Shown here: in pieces, positions 1-13,291 of the stretch
Position numbering within the stretch: position 1 is the stretch's first letter
Layout: each line of letters opens with the position of its first letter
DNA from: Euwallacea fornicatus
Lineage: Eukaryota > Arthropoda > Insecta > Coleoptera > Curculionidae
Length of the DNA stretch: 64,000 nt
Assembly: GCF_040115645.1 (NCBI RefSeq)
Contig: NW_027096055.1
Coordinates: forward strand, 248,001 to 312,000
Reading direction: 5' to 3'
Notes under the pieces: model-generated
Told to the model about the DNA's origin: nothing
What the model saw: the letters and a program-made list of their open reading frames with translations, nothing else
Databases searched by the model: none
Position numbers and translations under genes: made by a program

Positions 1-176
1 AACTTTGAAGCTCGATAACTTTGGCAAATGTGGACCAAATTTGTTAACCAAAGTGTCAAATTAATCAGCTCGACGAGATCTTTAAAATGACACAACAATT
101 CATGATTGCATCTTGTTCAATTTCCAAGAAAAATAGTACTTTATGTGCTCAAACACACAACTTTTGTGACTTTTCA
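1..176 (+). repeat. Reference satellite monomer (class I)
   Basis: First complete monomer, used here as the coordinate frame. Hand count gives 58 G/C of 176 in a closely related copy (about 33% GC). Visible dyads: the 7-bp inverted repeat ACTTTGG (18-24) / CCAAAGT (48-54) with a 23-bp spacer; AAATTT (37-42); GTTAAC (43-48); the odd palindrome CTCGACGAG (69-77); and AGATCT (76-81). Class I carries AGATCTTTAAAATGACAC and CAATTCATGATTGC at 76-109. Class II carries AGATTTTGAAGATGTCAC and CACATCATGATTAC or GC, often with the CTCGACGAG dyad lost to CTCAACGAG. Confidence 0.9.
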
Positions 177-2623
177 AACTTTGAAGCTCGATAACTTTGG
201 CAAATGTGGACCAAATTTGTTAACCAAAGTGTCAAAGTAATCACCTCAACGAGATTTTGAAGATGTCACAACACATCATGATTGCATCTTGTTGAATTTC
301 CAAGAAAAATAGTACTATATATGCTCAAACACACAACTTTTGTGACTTTTCAAACTTTGAAGCTCGATAACTTTGGCAAATGTGGACCAAATTTGTTAAC
401 CAAAGTGTCAAATTAATCAGCTCGACGAGATCTCTAAAATGACACAACAATTCATGATTGCATCTTGTTGAATTTCCAAGAAAAATAGTACTTTATGTGC
501 TCAAACACACAACTTTTGTGACTTTTCAAACTTCGAAGCTCGATAACTTTGGCAAATGTGGACCAAATTTGTTAACCAAAGTGTCAAATTAATCAGCTCG
601 ACGAGATCTTTAAAATGACACAACAATTCATGATTGCATCTTGTTGAATTTCCAAGAAAAATAGTACTATATATGCTCAAACACACAACTTTTGTGACTT
701 TTCAAACTTTGAAGCTCGATAACTTTGGCAAATGTGGACCAAATTTGTTAACCAAAGTGTCAAATTAATCAGCTCGACGAGATCTTTAAACTGACACAAC
801 AATTCATGATTGCATCTTGTTGAATTTCCAAGAAAAATAGTAATATATGTGCTCAAACACACAACTTTTGTGACTTTTCAAACTTTGAAGCTCGATAACT
901 TTGGCAAATGTGGACCAAATTTGTTAACCAAAGTGTCAAATTAATCAGCTCGACGAGATCTTTAAAATGACACAACAATTCATGATTGCATCTTGTTCAA
1001 TTTCCAAGAAAAATAGTACTTTATGTGCTCAAACACACAACTTTTGTGACTTTTCAAACTTTGAAGCTCGATAACTTTGGCAAATGTGGACCAAATTTGT
1101 TAACCAAAGTGTCAAAGTAATCACCTCAACGAGATTTTGAAGATGTCACAACACATCATGATTGCATCTTGTTGAATTTCCAAGAAAAATAGTACTATAT
1201 ATGCTCAAACACACAACTTTTGTGACTTTTCAAACTTTGAAGCTCGATAACTTTGGCAAATGTGGACCAAATTTGTTAACCAAAGTGTCAAATTAATCAG
1301 CTCGACGAGATCTCTAAAATGACACAACAATTCATGATTGCATCTTGTTGAATTTCCAAGAAAAATAGTACTTTATGTGCTCAAACACACAACTTTTGTG
1401 ACTTTTCAAACTTCGAAGCTCGATAACTTTGGCAAATGTGGACCAAATTTGTTAACCAAAGTGACAAATTAATCAGCTCGACGAGATCTTTAAAATGACA
1501 CAACAATTCATGATTGCATCTTGTTGAATTTCCAAGAAAAATAGTACTTTATGTGCTCAAACACACAACTTTTGTGACTTTTCAAACTTTGAAGCTCGAT
1601 AACTTTGGCAAATGTGGACCAAATTTGTTAACCAAAGTGACAAATTAATCAGCTCGACGAGATCTTTAAAATGACACAACAATTCATGATTGCATCTTGT
1701 TGAATTTCCAAGAAAAATAGTACTTTATGTGCTCAAACACACAACTTTTGTGACTTTTCAAAATTTGAAGCTCGATAACTTTGGCAAATGTGGACCAAAT
1801 TTGTTAACCAAAGTGTCAAAGTAATCACCTCAACGAGATTTTGAAGATGTCACAACACATCATGATTACATCTTGTTGAACTTCCAGGAAAAATAGTACT
1901 TTATGTGCTCAAACACACATATTTTGTGACTTTTCAAACTTTGAAGCTCGATAACTTTGGCAAATGTGGACCAAATTTGTTAACCAAAGTGTCAAATTAA
2001 TCAGCTCGACGAGATCTTTAAAATGACACAACAATTCATGATTGCATCTTGTTGAATTTCCAAGAAAAATAGTACTATATGTGCTCAAACACACAACTTT
2101 TGTGACTTTTCAAACTTTGAAGCTCGATAACTTTGGCAAATGTGGACCAAATTTGTTAACCAAAGTGTCAAATTAATCAGCTCGACGAGATCTTTAAAAT
2201 GACACAACAATTCATGATTGCATCTTGTTGAATTTCCAAGAAAAATAGTACTTTATGTGCTCAAACACACAACTTTTGTGACTTTTCCAATTTTGAAGCT
2301 CGATAACTTTGGCAAATGACGACCAAATTTGTTAAACAAAGTGTCAAATTAATCAGCTCGACGAGATCTTTAAAATGACACAACAATTCATGATTGCATC
2401 TTGTTGAATTTCCAAGAAAAATAGTACCTTATGTGCTCAAACACACAACTTTTGTGACTTTTCAAACTTTGAAGCTCGATAACTTTGGCAAATGAAGACC
2501 AAATTTGTTAAACAAAGTGTCAAATTAATCAGCTCGACGAGATTTTGAAGATGTCACAACACATCATGATTGCATCTTGTTGAATTTCCAAGAAAAATAG
2601 TACTTTATGTGCTCAAACACACA
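1..2623 (+). repeat. Block with 26-monomer-offset copy at 4577-7199
   Basis: Near-identical to 4577-7199 (offset 4576 = 26 x 176). Shared rare variants include GATCTCTAAAATG near 431 and 5007, CTTCGAAGC near 530 and 5107, GTGACAAATT near 1462 and 6038, and the class II monomer with ACACATATTTTG near 1915 and 6491. Only a handful of substitutions were noticed by eye, for example 792 C/A and the C in AAAAACAGTACT near 4710. The match ends at 2624/7200. Inside the block, 1-583 is itself repeated at 881-1463, a 5-monomer offset. Confidence 0.8.
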
Positions 2624-4576
2624 TATTTTGTGACTTTTCAAACTTTGAAGCTCGATAACTTTGGCAAATGTGGACCAAATTTGTTAACCAAAGTGTCAAA
2701 TTAATCAGCTCGACGAGATCTTTAAAATGACACAACAATTCATGATTGCATCTTGTTGAATTTCCAAGAAAAATAGTACTATATATGCTCAAACACACAA
2801 CTTTTGTGACTTTTCAAACTTTGAAGCTCGATAACTTTGGCAAATGTGGACCAAATTTGTTAACCAAAGTGTCAAATTAATCAGCTCGACGAGATCTTTA
2901 AAATGACACAACAATTCATGATTGCATCTTGTTGAATTTCCAAGAAAAATAGTACTATATATGCTCAAACACACAACTTTTGTGACTTTTCAAACTTTGA
3001 AGCTCGATAACTTTGGCAAATGTGGACCAAATTTGTTAACCAAAGTGTCAAATTAATCAGCTCGACGAGATCTTTAAACTGACACAACAATTCATGATTG
3101 CATCTTGTTGAATTTCCAAGAAAAATAGTACTATATATGCTCAAACACACAACTTTTGTGACTTTTCAAACTTTGAAGCTCGATAACTTTGGCAAATGTG
3201 GACCAAATTTGTTAACCAAAGTGTCAAATTAATCAGCTCGACGAGATCTTTAAACTGACACAACAATTCATGATTGCATCTTGTTGAATTTCCAAGAAAA
3301 ATAGTACTTTATGTGCTCAAACACACAACTTTTGTGACTTTTCAAACTTTGAAGCTCGATAACTTTGGCAAATGTGGACCAAATTTGTTAACCAAAGTGT
3401 CAAATTAATCAGCTCGACGAGATCTTTAAAATGACACAACAATTCATGATTGCATCTTGTTGAATTTCCAAGAAAAATAGTACTATATATGCTCAAACAC
3501 ACAACTTTTGTGACTTTTCAAACTTTGAAGCTCGATAACTTTGGCAAATGTGGACCAAATTTGTTAACCAAAGTGTCAAATTAATCAGCTCGACGAGATC
3601 TTTAAACTGACACAACAATTCATGATTGCATCTTGTTGAATTTCCAAGAAAAATAGTACTATATATGCTCAAACACACAACTTTTGTGACTTTTCAAACT
3701 TTGAAGCTCGATAACTTTGGCAAATGTGGACCAAATTTGTTAACCAAAGTGACAACTTAATCAGCTCGACGAGATCTTTAAAATGACACAACAATTCATG
3801 ATTGCATCTTGTTGAATTTCCAAGAAAAATAGTACTTTATGTGCTCAAACACACAACTTTTGTGACTTTTCAAAATTTGAAGCTCGATAACTTTGGCAAA
3901 TGTGGACCAAATTTGTTAACCAAAGTGTCAAAGTAATCACCTCAACGAGATTTTGAAGATGTCACAACACATCATGATTACATCTTGTTGAACTTCCAGG
4001 AAAAATAGTACTTTATGTGCTCAAACACACATATTTTGTGACTTTTCAAACTTTGAAGCTCGATAACTTTGGCAAATGTGGACCAAATTTGTTAACCAAA
4101 GTGTCAAATTAATCAGCTCGACGAGATCTTTAAAATGACACAACAATTCATGATTGCATCTTGTTGAATTTCCAAGAAAAATAGTACTTTATGTGCTCAA
4201 ACACACAACTTTTGTGACTTTTCAAACTTTGAAGCTCGATAACTTTGGCAAATGTGGACCAAATTTGTTAACCAAAGTGTCAAATTAATCAGCTCGACGA
4301 GATCTTTAAAATGACACAACAATTCATGATTGCATCTTGTTGAATTTCCAAGAAAAATAGTACTTTATGTGCTCAAACACACAACTTTTGTGACTTTTCT
4401 AATTTTGAAGCTCGATAACTTTGGCAAATGACGACCACATTTGTTAAACAAAGTGTCAAATTAATCAGCTCGACGAGATCTTTAAAATGACACAACAATT
4501 CATGATTGCATCTTGTTGAATTTCCAAGAAAAATAGTAATATATGTGCTCAAACACACAACTTTTGTGACTTTTCA

Positions 4577-7199
4577 AACTTTGAAGCTCGATAACTTTGG
4601 CAAATGTGGACCAAATTTGTTAACCAAAGTGTCAAATTAATCAGCTCGACGAGATCTTTAAAATGACACAACAATTCATGATTGCATCTTGTTCAATTTC
4701 CAAGAAAAACAGTACTTTATGTGCTCAAACACACAACTTTTGTGACTTTTCAAACTTTGAAGCTCGATAACTTTGGCAAATGTGGACCAAATTTGTTAAC
4801 CAAAGTGTCAAAGTAATCACCTCAACGAGATTTTGAAGATGTCACAACACATCATGATTGCATCTTGTTGAATTTCCAAGAAAAATAGTACTATATATGC
4901 TCAAACACACAACTTTTGTGACTTTTCAAACTTTGAAGCTCGATAACTTTGGCAAATGTGGACCAAATTTGTTAACCAAAGTGTCAAATTAATCAGCTCG
5001 ACGAGATCTCTAAAATGACACAACAATTCATGATTGCATCTTGTTGAATTTCCAAGAAAAATAGTACTTTATGTGCTCAAACACACAACTTTTGTGACTT
5101 TTCAAACTTCGAAGCTCGATAACTTTGGCAAATGTGGACCAAATTTGTTAACCAAAGTGTCAAATTAATCAGCTCGACGAGATCTTTAAAATGACACAAC
5201 AATTCATGATTGCATCTTGTTGAATTTCCAAGAAAAATAGTACTATATATGCTCAAACACACAACTTTTGTGACTTTTCAAACTTTGAAGCTCGATAACT
5301 TTGGCAAATGTGGACCAAATTTGTTAACCAAAGTGTCAAATTAATCAGCTCGACGAGATCTTTAAAATGACACAACAATTCATGATTGCATCTTGTTGAA
5401 TTTCCAAGAAAAATAGTAATATATGTGCTCAAACACACAACTTTTGTGACTTTTCAAACTTTGAAGCTCGATAACTTTGGCAAATGTGGACCAAATTTGT
5501 TAACCAAAGTGTCAAATTAATCAGCTCGACGAGATCTTTAAAATGACACAACAATTCATGATTGCATCTTGTTCAATTTCCAAGAAAAATAGTACTTTAT
5601 GTGCTCAAACACACAACTTTTGTGACTTTTCAAACTTTGAAGCTCGATAACTTTGGCAAATGTGGACCAAATTTGTTAACCAAAGTGTCAAAGTAATCAC
5701 CTCAACGAGATTTTGAAGATGTCACAACACATCATGATTGCATCTTGTTGAATTTCCAAGAAAAATAGTACTATATATGCTCAAACACACAACTTTTGTG
5801 ACTTTTCAAACTTTGAAGCTCGATAACTTTGGCAAATGTGGACCAAATTTGTTAACCAAAGTGTCAAATTAATCAGCTCGACGAGATCTCTAAAATGACA
5901 CAACAATTCATGATTGCATCTTGTTGAATTTCCAAGAAAAATAGTACTTTATGTGCTCAAACACACAACTTTTGTGACTTTTCAAACTTCGAAGCTCGAT
6001 AACTTTGGCAAATGTGGACCAAATTTGTTAACCAAAGTGACAAATTAATCAGCTCGACGAGATCTTTAAAATGACACAACAATTCATGATTGCATCTTGT
6101 TGAATTTCCAAGAAAAATAGTACTTTATGTGCTCAAACACACAACTTTTGTGACTTTTCAAACTTTGAAGCTCGATAACTTTGGCAAATGTGGACCAAAT
6201 TTGTTAACCAAAGTGACAAATTAATCAGCTCGACGAGATCTTTAAAATGACACAACAATTCATGATTGCATCTTGTTGAATTTCCAAGAAAAATAGTACT
6301 TTATGTGCTCAAACACACAACTTTTGTGACTTTTCAAAATTTGAAGCTCGATAACTTTGGCAAATGTGGACCAAATTTGTTAACCAAAGTGTCAAAGTAA
6401 TCACCTCAACGAGATTTTGAAGATGTCACAACACATCATGATTACATCTTGTTGAACTTCCAGGAAAAATAGTACTTTATGTGCTCAAACACACATATTT
6501 TGTGACTTTTCAAACTTTGAAGCTCGATAACTTTGGCAAATGTGGACCAAATTTGTTAACCAAAGTGTCAAATTAATCAGCTCGACGAGATCTTTAAAAT
6601 GACACAACAATTCATGATTGCATCTTGTTGAATTTCCAAGAAAAATAGTACTTTATGTGCTCAAACACACAACTTTTGTGACTTTTCAAACTTTGAAGCT
6701 CGATAACTTTGGCAAATGTGGACCAAATTTGTTAACCAAAGTGTCAAATTAATCAGCTCGACGAGATCTTTAAAATGACACAACAATTCATGATTGCATC
6801 TTGTTGAATTTCCAAGAAAAATAGTACTTTATGTGCTCAAACACACAACTTTTGTGACTTTTCCAATTTTGAAGCTCGATAACTTTGGCAAATGACGACC
6901 ACATTTGTTAAACAAAGTGTCAAATTAATCAGCTCGACGAGATCTTTAAAATGACACAACAATTCATGATTGCATCTTGTTCAATTTCCAAGAAAAATAG
7001 TACTTTATGTGCTCAAACACACAACTTTTGTGACTTTTCAAACTTTGAAGCTCGATAACTTTGGCAAATGAAGACCAAATTTGTTAAACAAAGTGTCAAA
7101 TTAATCAGCTCGACGAGATTTTGAAGATGTCGCAACACATCATGATTGCATCTTGTTGAATTTCCAAGAAAAATAGTACTTTATGTGCTCAAACACACA
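4577..7199 (+). repeat. Second copy of the 26-monomer-offset block
   Basis: Partner of 1-2623. The intervening bases 2624-4576 hold 11 further monomers; of these, about 3673-4400 again resembles about 1561-2290 at an offset of 12 monomers. The left domain is therefore a nested mosaic and not a clean higher-order repeat. Confidence 0.78.
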
Positions 7200-7392
7200 A
7201 CTTTTGTGACTTTTCCAATTTTGAAGCTCGATAACTTCGGCAAATGTGCACCAAATTTGTTAACCAAAGTGTCAAAGTAATCACCTCAACGAGATTTTGA
7301 AGATGTCACAACACATCATGATTACATCTTGTTGAACTTCCAGGAAAAATAGTACTTTATGTGCTCAAACACACATATTTTGTGACTTTTCC

Positions 7393-7567
7393 AATTTTGA
7401 AGCTCGATAACTTTGGCAAATGTGGACCAAATTTGTTAACCAAAGTGTCAAAGTAATCACCTCAACGAGATTTTGAAGATGTCATAACACATCATGATTA
7501 CATCTTGTTGAACTTCCAGGAAAAATAGTACTTTATGTGCTCAAACACACAACTTTTGTGAATTTCA
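7393..7567 (+). repeat. 175-bp satellite monomer with 1-bp deletion
   Basis: The only monomer whose length departs from 176 by register arithmetic. At 7559-7567 it reads GAATTTCAA where neighbours read GACTTTTCAA, which means one substitution and one lost T. Every monomer start before it fits 1 + 176k, and every one after it fits 7568 + 176n up to the retrotransposon. It lies at the switch between the left domain and the rest of the array. Confidence 0.9.
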
Positions 7568-9225
7568 AAATTTGAAGCTCGATAACTTTGGCAAATGTGG
7601 ACCAAATTTGTTAACCAAAGTGTCAAATTAATCAGCTCGACGAGATCTTTAAAATGACACAACAATTCATGATTGCATCTTGTTGAATTTCCAAGAAAAA
7701 TAGTACTATATGTGCTCAAACACACAACTTTTGTGACTTTTCAAACTTTGAAGCTCGATAACTTTGGCAAATGTGGACCAAATTTGTTAACCAAAGTGTC
7801 AAATTAATCAGCTCGACGAGATCTTTAAAATGACACAACAATTCATGATTGCATCTTGTTGAATTTCCAAGAAAAATAGTACTTTATGTGCTCAAACACA
7901 CAACTTTTGTGACTTTTCCAATTTTGAAGCTCGATAACTTTGGCAAATGACGACCAAATTTGTTAAACAAAGTGTCAAATTAATCAGCTCGACGAGATCT
8001 TTAAAATGACACAACAATTCATGATTTCATCTTGTTGAATTTCCAAGAAAAATAGTAATATATGTGCTCAAACACACAACTTTTGTGACTTTTCAAACTT
8101 TGAAGCTCGATAACTTTGGCAAATGTGGACCAAATTTGTTAACCAAAGTGTCAAATTAATCAGCTCGACGAGATCTTTAAAGTGACACAACAATTCATGA
8201 TTGCATCTTGTTGAATTTCCAAGAAAAATAGTACTTTATGTGCTCAAACACACAACTTTTGTGACTTTTCCAATTTTGAAGCTCGATAACTTTGGCAAAT
8301 GACGACCAAATTTGTTAAACAAAGTGTCAAATTAATCAGCTCGACGAGATCTTTAAAATGACACAACAATTCATGATTGCATCTTGTTGAATTTCCAAGA
8401 AAAATAGTACTATATGTGCTCAAACACACAACTTTTGTGACTTTTCACACTTTGAACCTCGATAGCTTCGGCAAATGAAGACCAAATTTGTTAAACAAAG
8501 TGTCAAATTAATCAGCTCGATGAGATCTTTAAAATGACACAACAATTCATGATTGCATCTTGTTGAATTTCCAAGAAAAATAGTACTTTATGTGCTCAAA
8601 CACACAACTTTTGTGACTTTTCCAATTTTGAAGCTCGATAACTTTGGCAAATGACGACCAAATTTGTTAAACAAAGTGTCAAATTAATCAGCTCGACGAG
8701 ATCTTTAAAATGACACAACAATTCATGATTGCATCTTGTTGAATTTCCAAGAAAAATAGTAATATATGTGCTCAAACACACAACTTTTGTGACTTTTCAA
8801 ACTTTGAAGCTCGATAACTTTGGCAAATGTGCACCAAATTTGTTAACCAAAGTGTCAAATTAATCAGCTCGACGAGATCTTTAAAATGACACAACAATTC
8901 ATGATTGCATCTTGTTCAATTTCCAAGAAAAATAGTACTTTATGTGCTCAAACACACAACTTTTGTGACTTTTCAAAATTTGAAGCTCGATAACTTTGGC
9001 AAATGTGGACCAAATTTGTTAACCAAAGTGTCAAATTAATCAGCTCGACGAGATCTTTAAAATGACACAACAATTCATGATTGCATCTTGTTGAATTTCC
9101 AAGAAAAATAGTACTATATGTGCTCAAACACACAACTTTTGTGACTTTTCTCACTTTGAACCTCGATAGCTTCGGCAAATGAAGACCAAATTTGTTAAAC
9201 AAAGTGTCAAATTAATCAGCTCGAT

Positions 9226-10299
9226 GAGATCTTTAAAATGACACAACACATCATTATTACATCTTGTTGAATTTCCAAGAAAAATAGTACTTTATGTGCT
9301 CAAACACACCACTTTTGTGACTTTTCCAATTTTGAAGCTCGATAACTTTGGCAAATGAAGACCAAATTTGTTAAACAAAGTGTCAAATTAATCACCTCGA
9401 CGAGATTTTGAAGATGTCACAACACATCATGATTGCATCTTGTTGAATTTCCAAGAAAAATAGTACTTTATGTGCTCAAACACACTACTTTTGTGACTTT
9501 TCAAACTTTGAAGCTCGATAACTTCGGCAAATGTGGACCAAATTTCTTAAACAAAGTGTCAAAGTAATCACCTCAACGAGATTTTGAAGATGTCACAACA
9601 CATCATGATTGCATCTTGTTGAATTTCCAAGAAAAATAGTACTTTATGTGCTCAAACACACAACTTTTGTGACTTTTCAAACTTTGAAGCTCGATAACTT
9701 TGGCAAATGTGGACCAAATTTGTTAACCAAAGTGTCAAATTAATCAGCTCGACGAGATCTTTAAAATGACACAACACATCATTATTACATCTTGTTGAAT
9801 TTCCAAGAAAAATAGTACTATATGTGCTCAAACACACAACTTTTGTGACTTTTCAAACTTTGAAGCTCGATAACTTTGGCAAATGTGGACCAAATTTGTT
9901 AACCAAAGTGTCAAATTAATCAGCTCGACGAGATCTTTAAAATGACACAACAATTCATGATTGCATCTTGTTGAATTTCCAAGAAAAATAGTACTTTATG
10001 TGCTCAAACACACAACTTTTGTGACTTTTCCAATTTTGAAGCTCGATAACTTTGGCAAATGACGACCAAATTTGTTAAACAAAGTGTCAAATTAATCAGC
10101 TCGACGAGATCTTTAAAATGACACAACAATTCATGATTGCATCTTGTTGAATTTCCAAGAAAAATAGTAATATATGTGCTCAAACACACAACTTTTGTGA
10201 CTTTTCAAACTTTGAAGCTCGATAACTTTGGCAAATGTGGACCAAATTTGTTAACCAAAGTGTCAAATTAATCAGCTCGACGAGATCTTTAAAATGACA
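9226..10299 (+). repeat. 17-monomer-offset block, copy 1
   Basis: Matches 12218-13291 at an offset of 2992 = 17 x 176. Shared diagnostic variants are AACACACTACTTTTG, the class II monomer with CGGCAAATG and AAATTTCTTAAAC, and CATCATTATTAC. The match is broken by 9225 T/12217 C and 10300 T/13292 C. Confidence 0.78.
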
Positions 10300-12217
10300 T
10301 AACACATCATTATTACATCTTGTTGAATTTTCAAGAAAAATAGTACTTTATGTGCTCAAACACACCACTTTTGTGACTTTTCCAATTTTGAAGCTCGATA
10401 ACTTTGGCAAATGAAGACCAAATTTGTTAAACAAAGTGTCAAATTAATCAGCTCGACGAGATTTTGAAGATGTCACAACACATCATGATTGCATCTTGTT
10501 GAATTTCCAAGAAAAATAGTACTTTATGTGCTCAAACACACAACTTTTGTGACTTTTCAAATTTTGAAGCTCGATAACTTTGGCAAATGTGGACCAAATT
10601 TGTTAACCAAAGTGTCAAATTAATCAGCTCGACGAGATCTTTAAACTGACACAACAATTCATGATTGCATCTTGTTGAATTTCCAAGAAAAATAGTACTT
10701 TATGTGCTCAAACACACAACTTTTGTGACTTTTCAAACTTTGAAGCTCGATAACTTTGGCAAATGTGGACCAAATTTGTTAACCAAAGTGTCAAATTAAT
10801 CAGCTCGACGAGATTTTGAAGATGTCACAACACATCATGATTACATCTTGTTGAACTTCCAGGAAAAATAGTACTTTATGTGCTCAAACACACAACTTTT
10901 GTGACTTTTCAAACTTTGAAGCTCGATAACTTTGGCAAATGTGGACCAAATTTGTTAAACAAAGTGTCAAATTAATCAGCTCGACGAGATCTTTAAAATG
11001 ACACAACAATTCATGATTGCATCTTGTTCAATTTCCAAGAAAAATAGTACTTTATGTGCTCAAACACACAACTTTTGTGACTTTTCCAATTTTGAAGCTC
11101 GATAACTTTGGCAAATGAAGACCAAATTTGTTAACCAAAGTGTCAAATTAATCAGCTCGACGAGATCTTTAAAATGACACAACAATTCATGATTGCATCT
11201 TGTTGAATTTCCAAGAAAAATAGTACTATATGTGCTCAAACACACAACTTTTGTGACTTTTCAAACTTTGAAGCTCGATAACTTTGGCAAATGTGGACCA
11301 AATTTGTTAACCAAAGTGTCAAATTAATCAGCTCGACGAGATCTTTAAAATGACACAACAATTCATGATTGCATCTTGTTGAATTTCCAAGAAAAATAGT
11401 ACTTTATGTGCTCAAACACACAACTTTTGTGACTTTTCCAATTTTGAAGCTCGATAACTTTGGCAAATGACGACCAAATTTGTTAAACAAAGTGTCAAAT
11501 TAATCAGCTCGACGAGATCTTTAAAATGACACAACAATTCATGATTTCATCTTGTTGAATTTCCAAGAAAAATAGTAATATATGTGCTCAAACACACAAC
11601 TTTTGTGACTTTTCAAACTTTGAAGCTCGATAACTTTGGCAAATGTGCACCAAATTTGTTAACCAAAGTGTCAAATTAATCAGCTCGACGAGATCTTTAA
11701 AATGACACAACAATTCATGATTGCATCTTGTTCAATTTCCAAGAAAAATAGTAATATATGTGCTCAAACACACAACTTTTGTGACTTTTCAAACTTTGAA
11801 GCTCGATAACTTTGGCAAATGTGCACCAAATTTGTTAACCAAAGTGTCAAATTAATCAGCTCGACGAGATCTTTAAAATGACACAACAATTCATGATTGC
11901 ATCTTGTTGAATTTCCAAGAAAAATAGTAATATATGTGCTCAAACACACAACTTTTGTGACTTTTCAAACTTTGAAGCTCGATAACTTTGGCAAATGTGG
12001 ACCAAATTTGTTAACCAAAGTGTCAAATTAACAAGCTCGACGAGATCTTTAAAATGACACAACAATTCATGATTGCATCTTGTTGAATTTCCAAGAAAAA
12101 TAGTAATATATGTGCTCAAACACACAACTTTTGTGACTTTTCAAACTTTGAAGCTCGATAACTTTGGCAAATGTGGACCAAATTTGTTAACCAAAGTGTC
12201 AAATTAATCAGCTCGAC

Positions 12218-13291
12218 GAGATCTTTAAAATGACACAACACATCATTATTACATCTTGTTGAATTTCCAAGAAAAATAGTACTTTATGTGCTCAAACACA
12301 CCACTTTTGTGACTTTTCCAATTTTGAAGCTCGATAACTTTGGCAAATGAAGACCAAATTTGTTAAACAAAGTGTCAAATTAATCACCTCGACGAGATTT
12401 TGAAGATGTCACAACACATCATGATTGCATCTTGTTGAATTTCCAAGAAAAATAGTACTTTATGTGCTCAAACACACTACTTTTGTGACTTTTCAAACTT
12501 TGAAGCTCGATAACTTCGGCAAATGTGGACCAAATTTCTTAAACAAAGTGTCAAAGTAATCACCTCAACGAGATTTTGAAGATGTCACAACACATCATGA
12601 TTGCATCTTGTTGAATTTCCAAGAAAAATAGTACTTTATGTGCTCAAACACACAACTTTTGTGACTTTTCAAACTTTGAAGCTCGATAACTTTGGCAAAT
12701 GTGGACCAAATTTGTTAACCAAAGTGTCAAATTAATCAGCTCGACGAGATCTTTAAAATGACACAACACATCATTATTACATCTTGTTGAATTTCCAAGA
12801 AAAATAGTACTATATGTGCTCAAACACACAACTTTTGTGACTTTTCAAACTTTGAAGCTCGATAACTTTGGCAAATGTGGACCAAATTTGTTAACCAAAG
12901 TGTCAAATTAATCAGCTCGACGAGATCTTTAAAATGACACAACAATTCATGATTGCATCTTGTTGAATTTCCAAGAAAAATAGTACTTTATGTGCTCAAA
13001 CACACAACTTTTGTGACTTTTCCAATTTTGAAGCTCGATAACTTTGGCAAATGACGACCAAATTTGTTAAACAAAGTGTCAAATTAATCAGCTCGACGAG
13101 ATCTTTAAAATGACACAACAATTCATGATTGCATCTTGTTGAATTTCCAAGAAAAATAGTACTTTATGTGCTCAAACACACAACTTTTGTGACTTTTCCA
13201 ATTTTGAAGCTCGATAACTTTGGCAAATGACGACCAAATTTGTTAAACAAAGTGTCAAATTAATCAGCTCGACGAGATCTTTAAAATGACA
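12218..13291 (+). repeat. 17-monomer-offset block, copy 2
   Basis: Partner of 9226-10299; about six monomers long. A related block reappears right of the retrotransposon near 46.4-47.4 kb and 51.3-52.3 kb. Confidence 0.75.

Noticed and set aside
9510..9540. CENP-B box candidate (ACTTCGGCAAATGTGGA in the CTTCGG variants)
   Set aside because: Matches TTCG and the central A but only two of four bases of the CGGG half (7 of 9 core positions), and occurs in a minority of monomers; chance similarity is likely.
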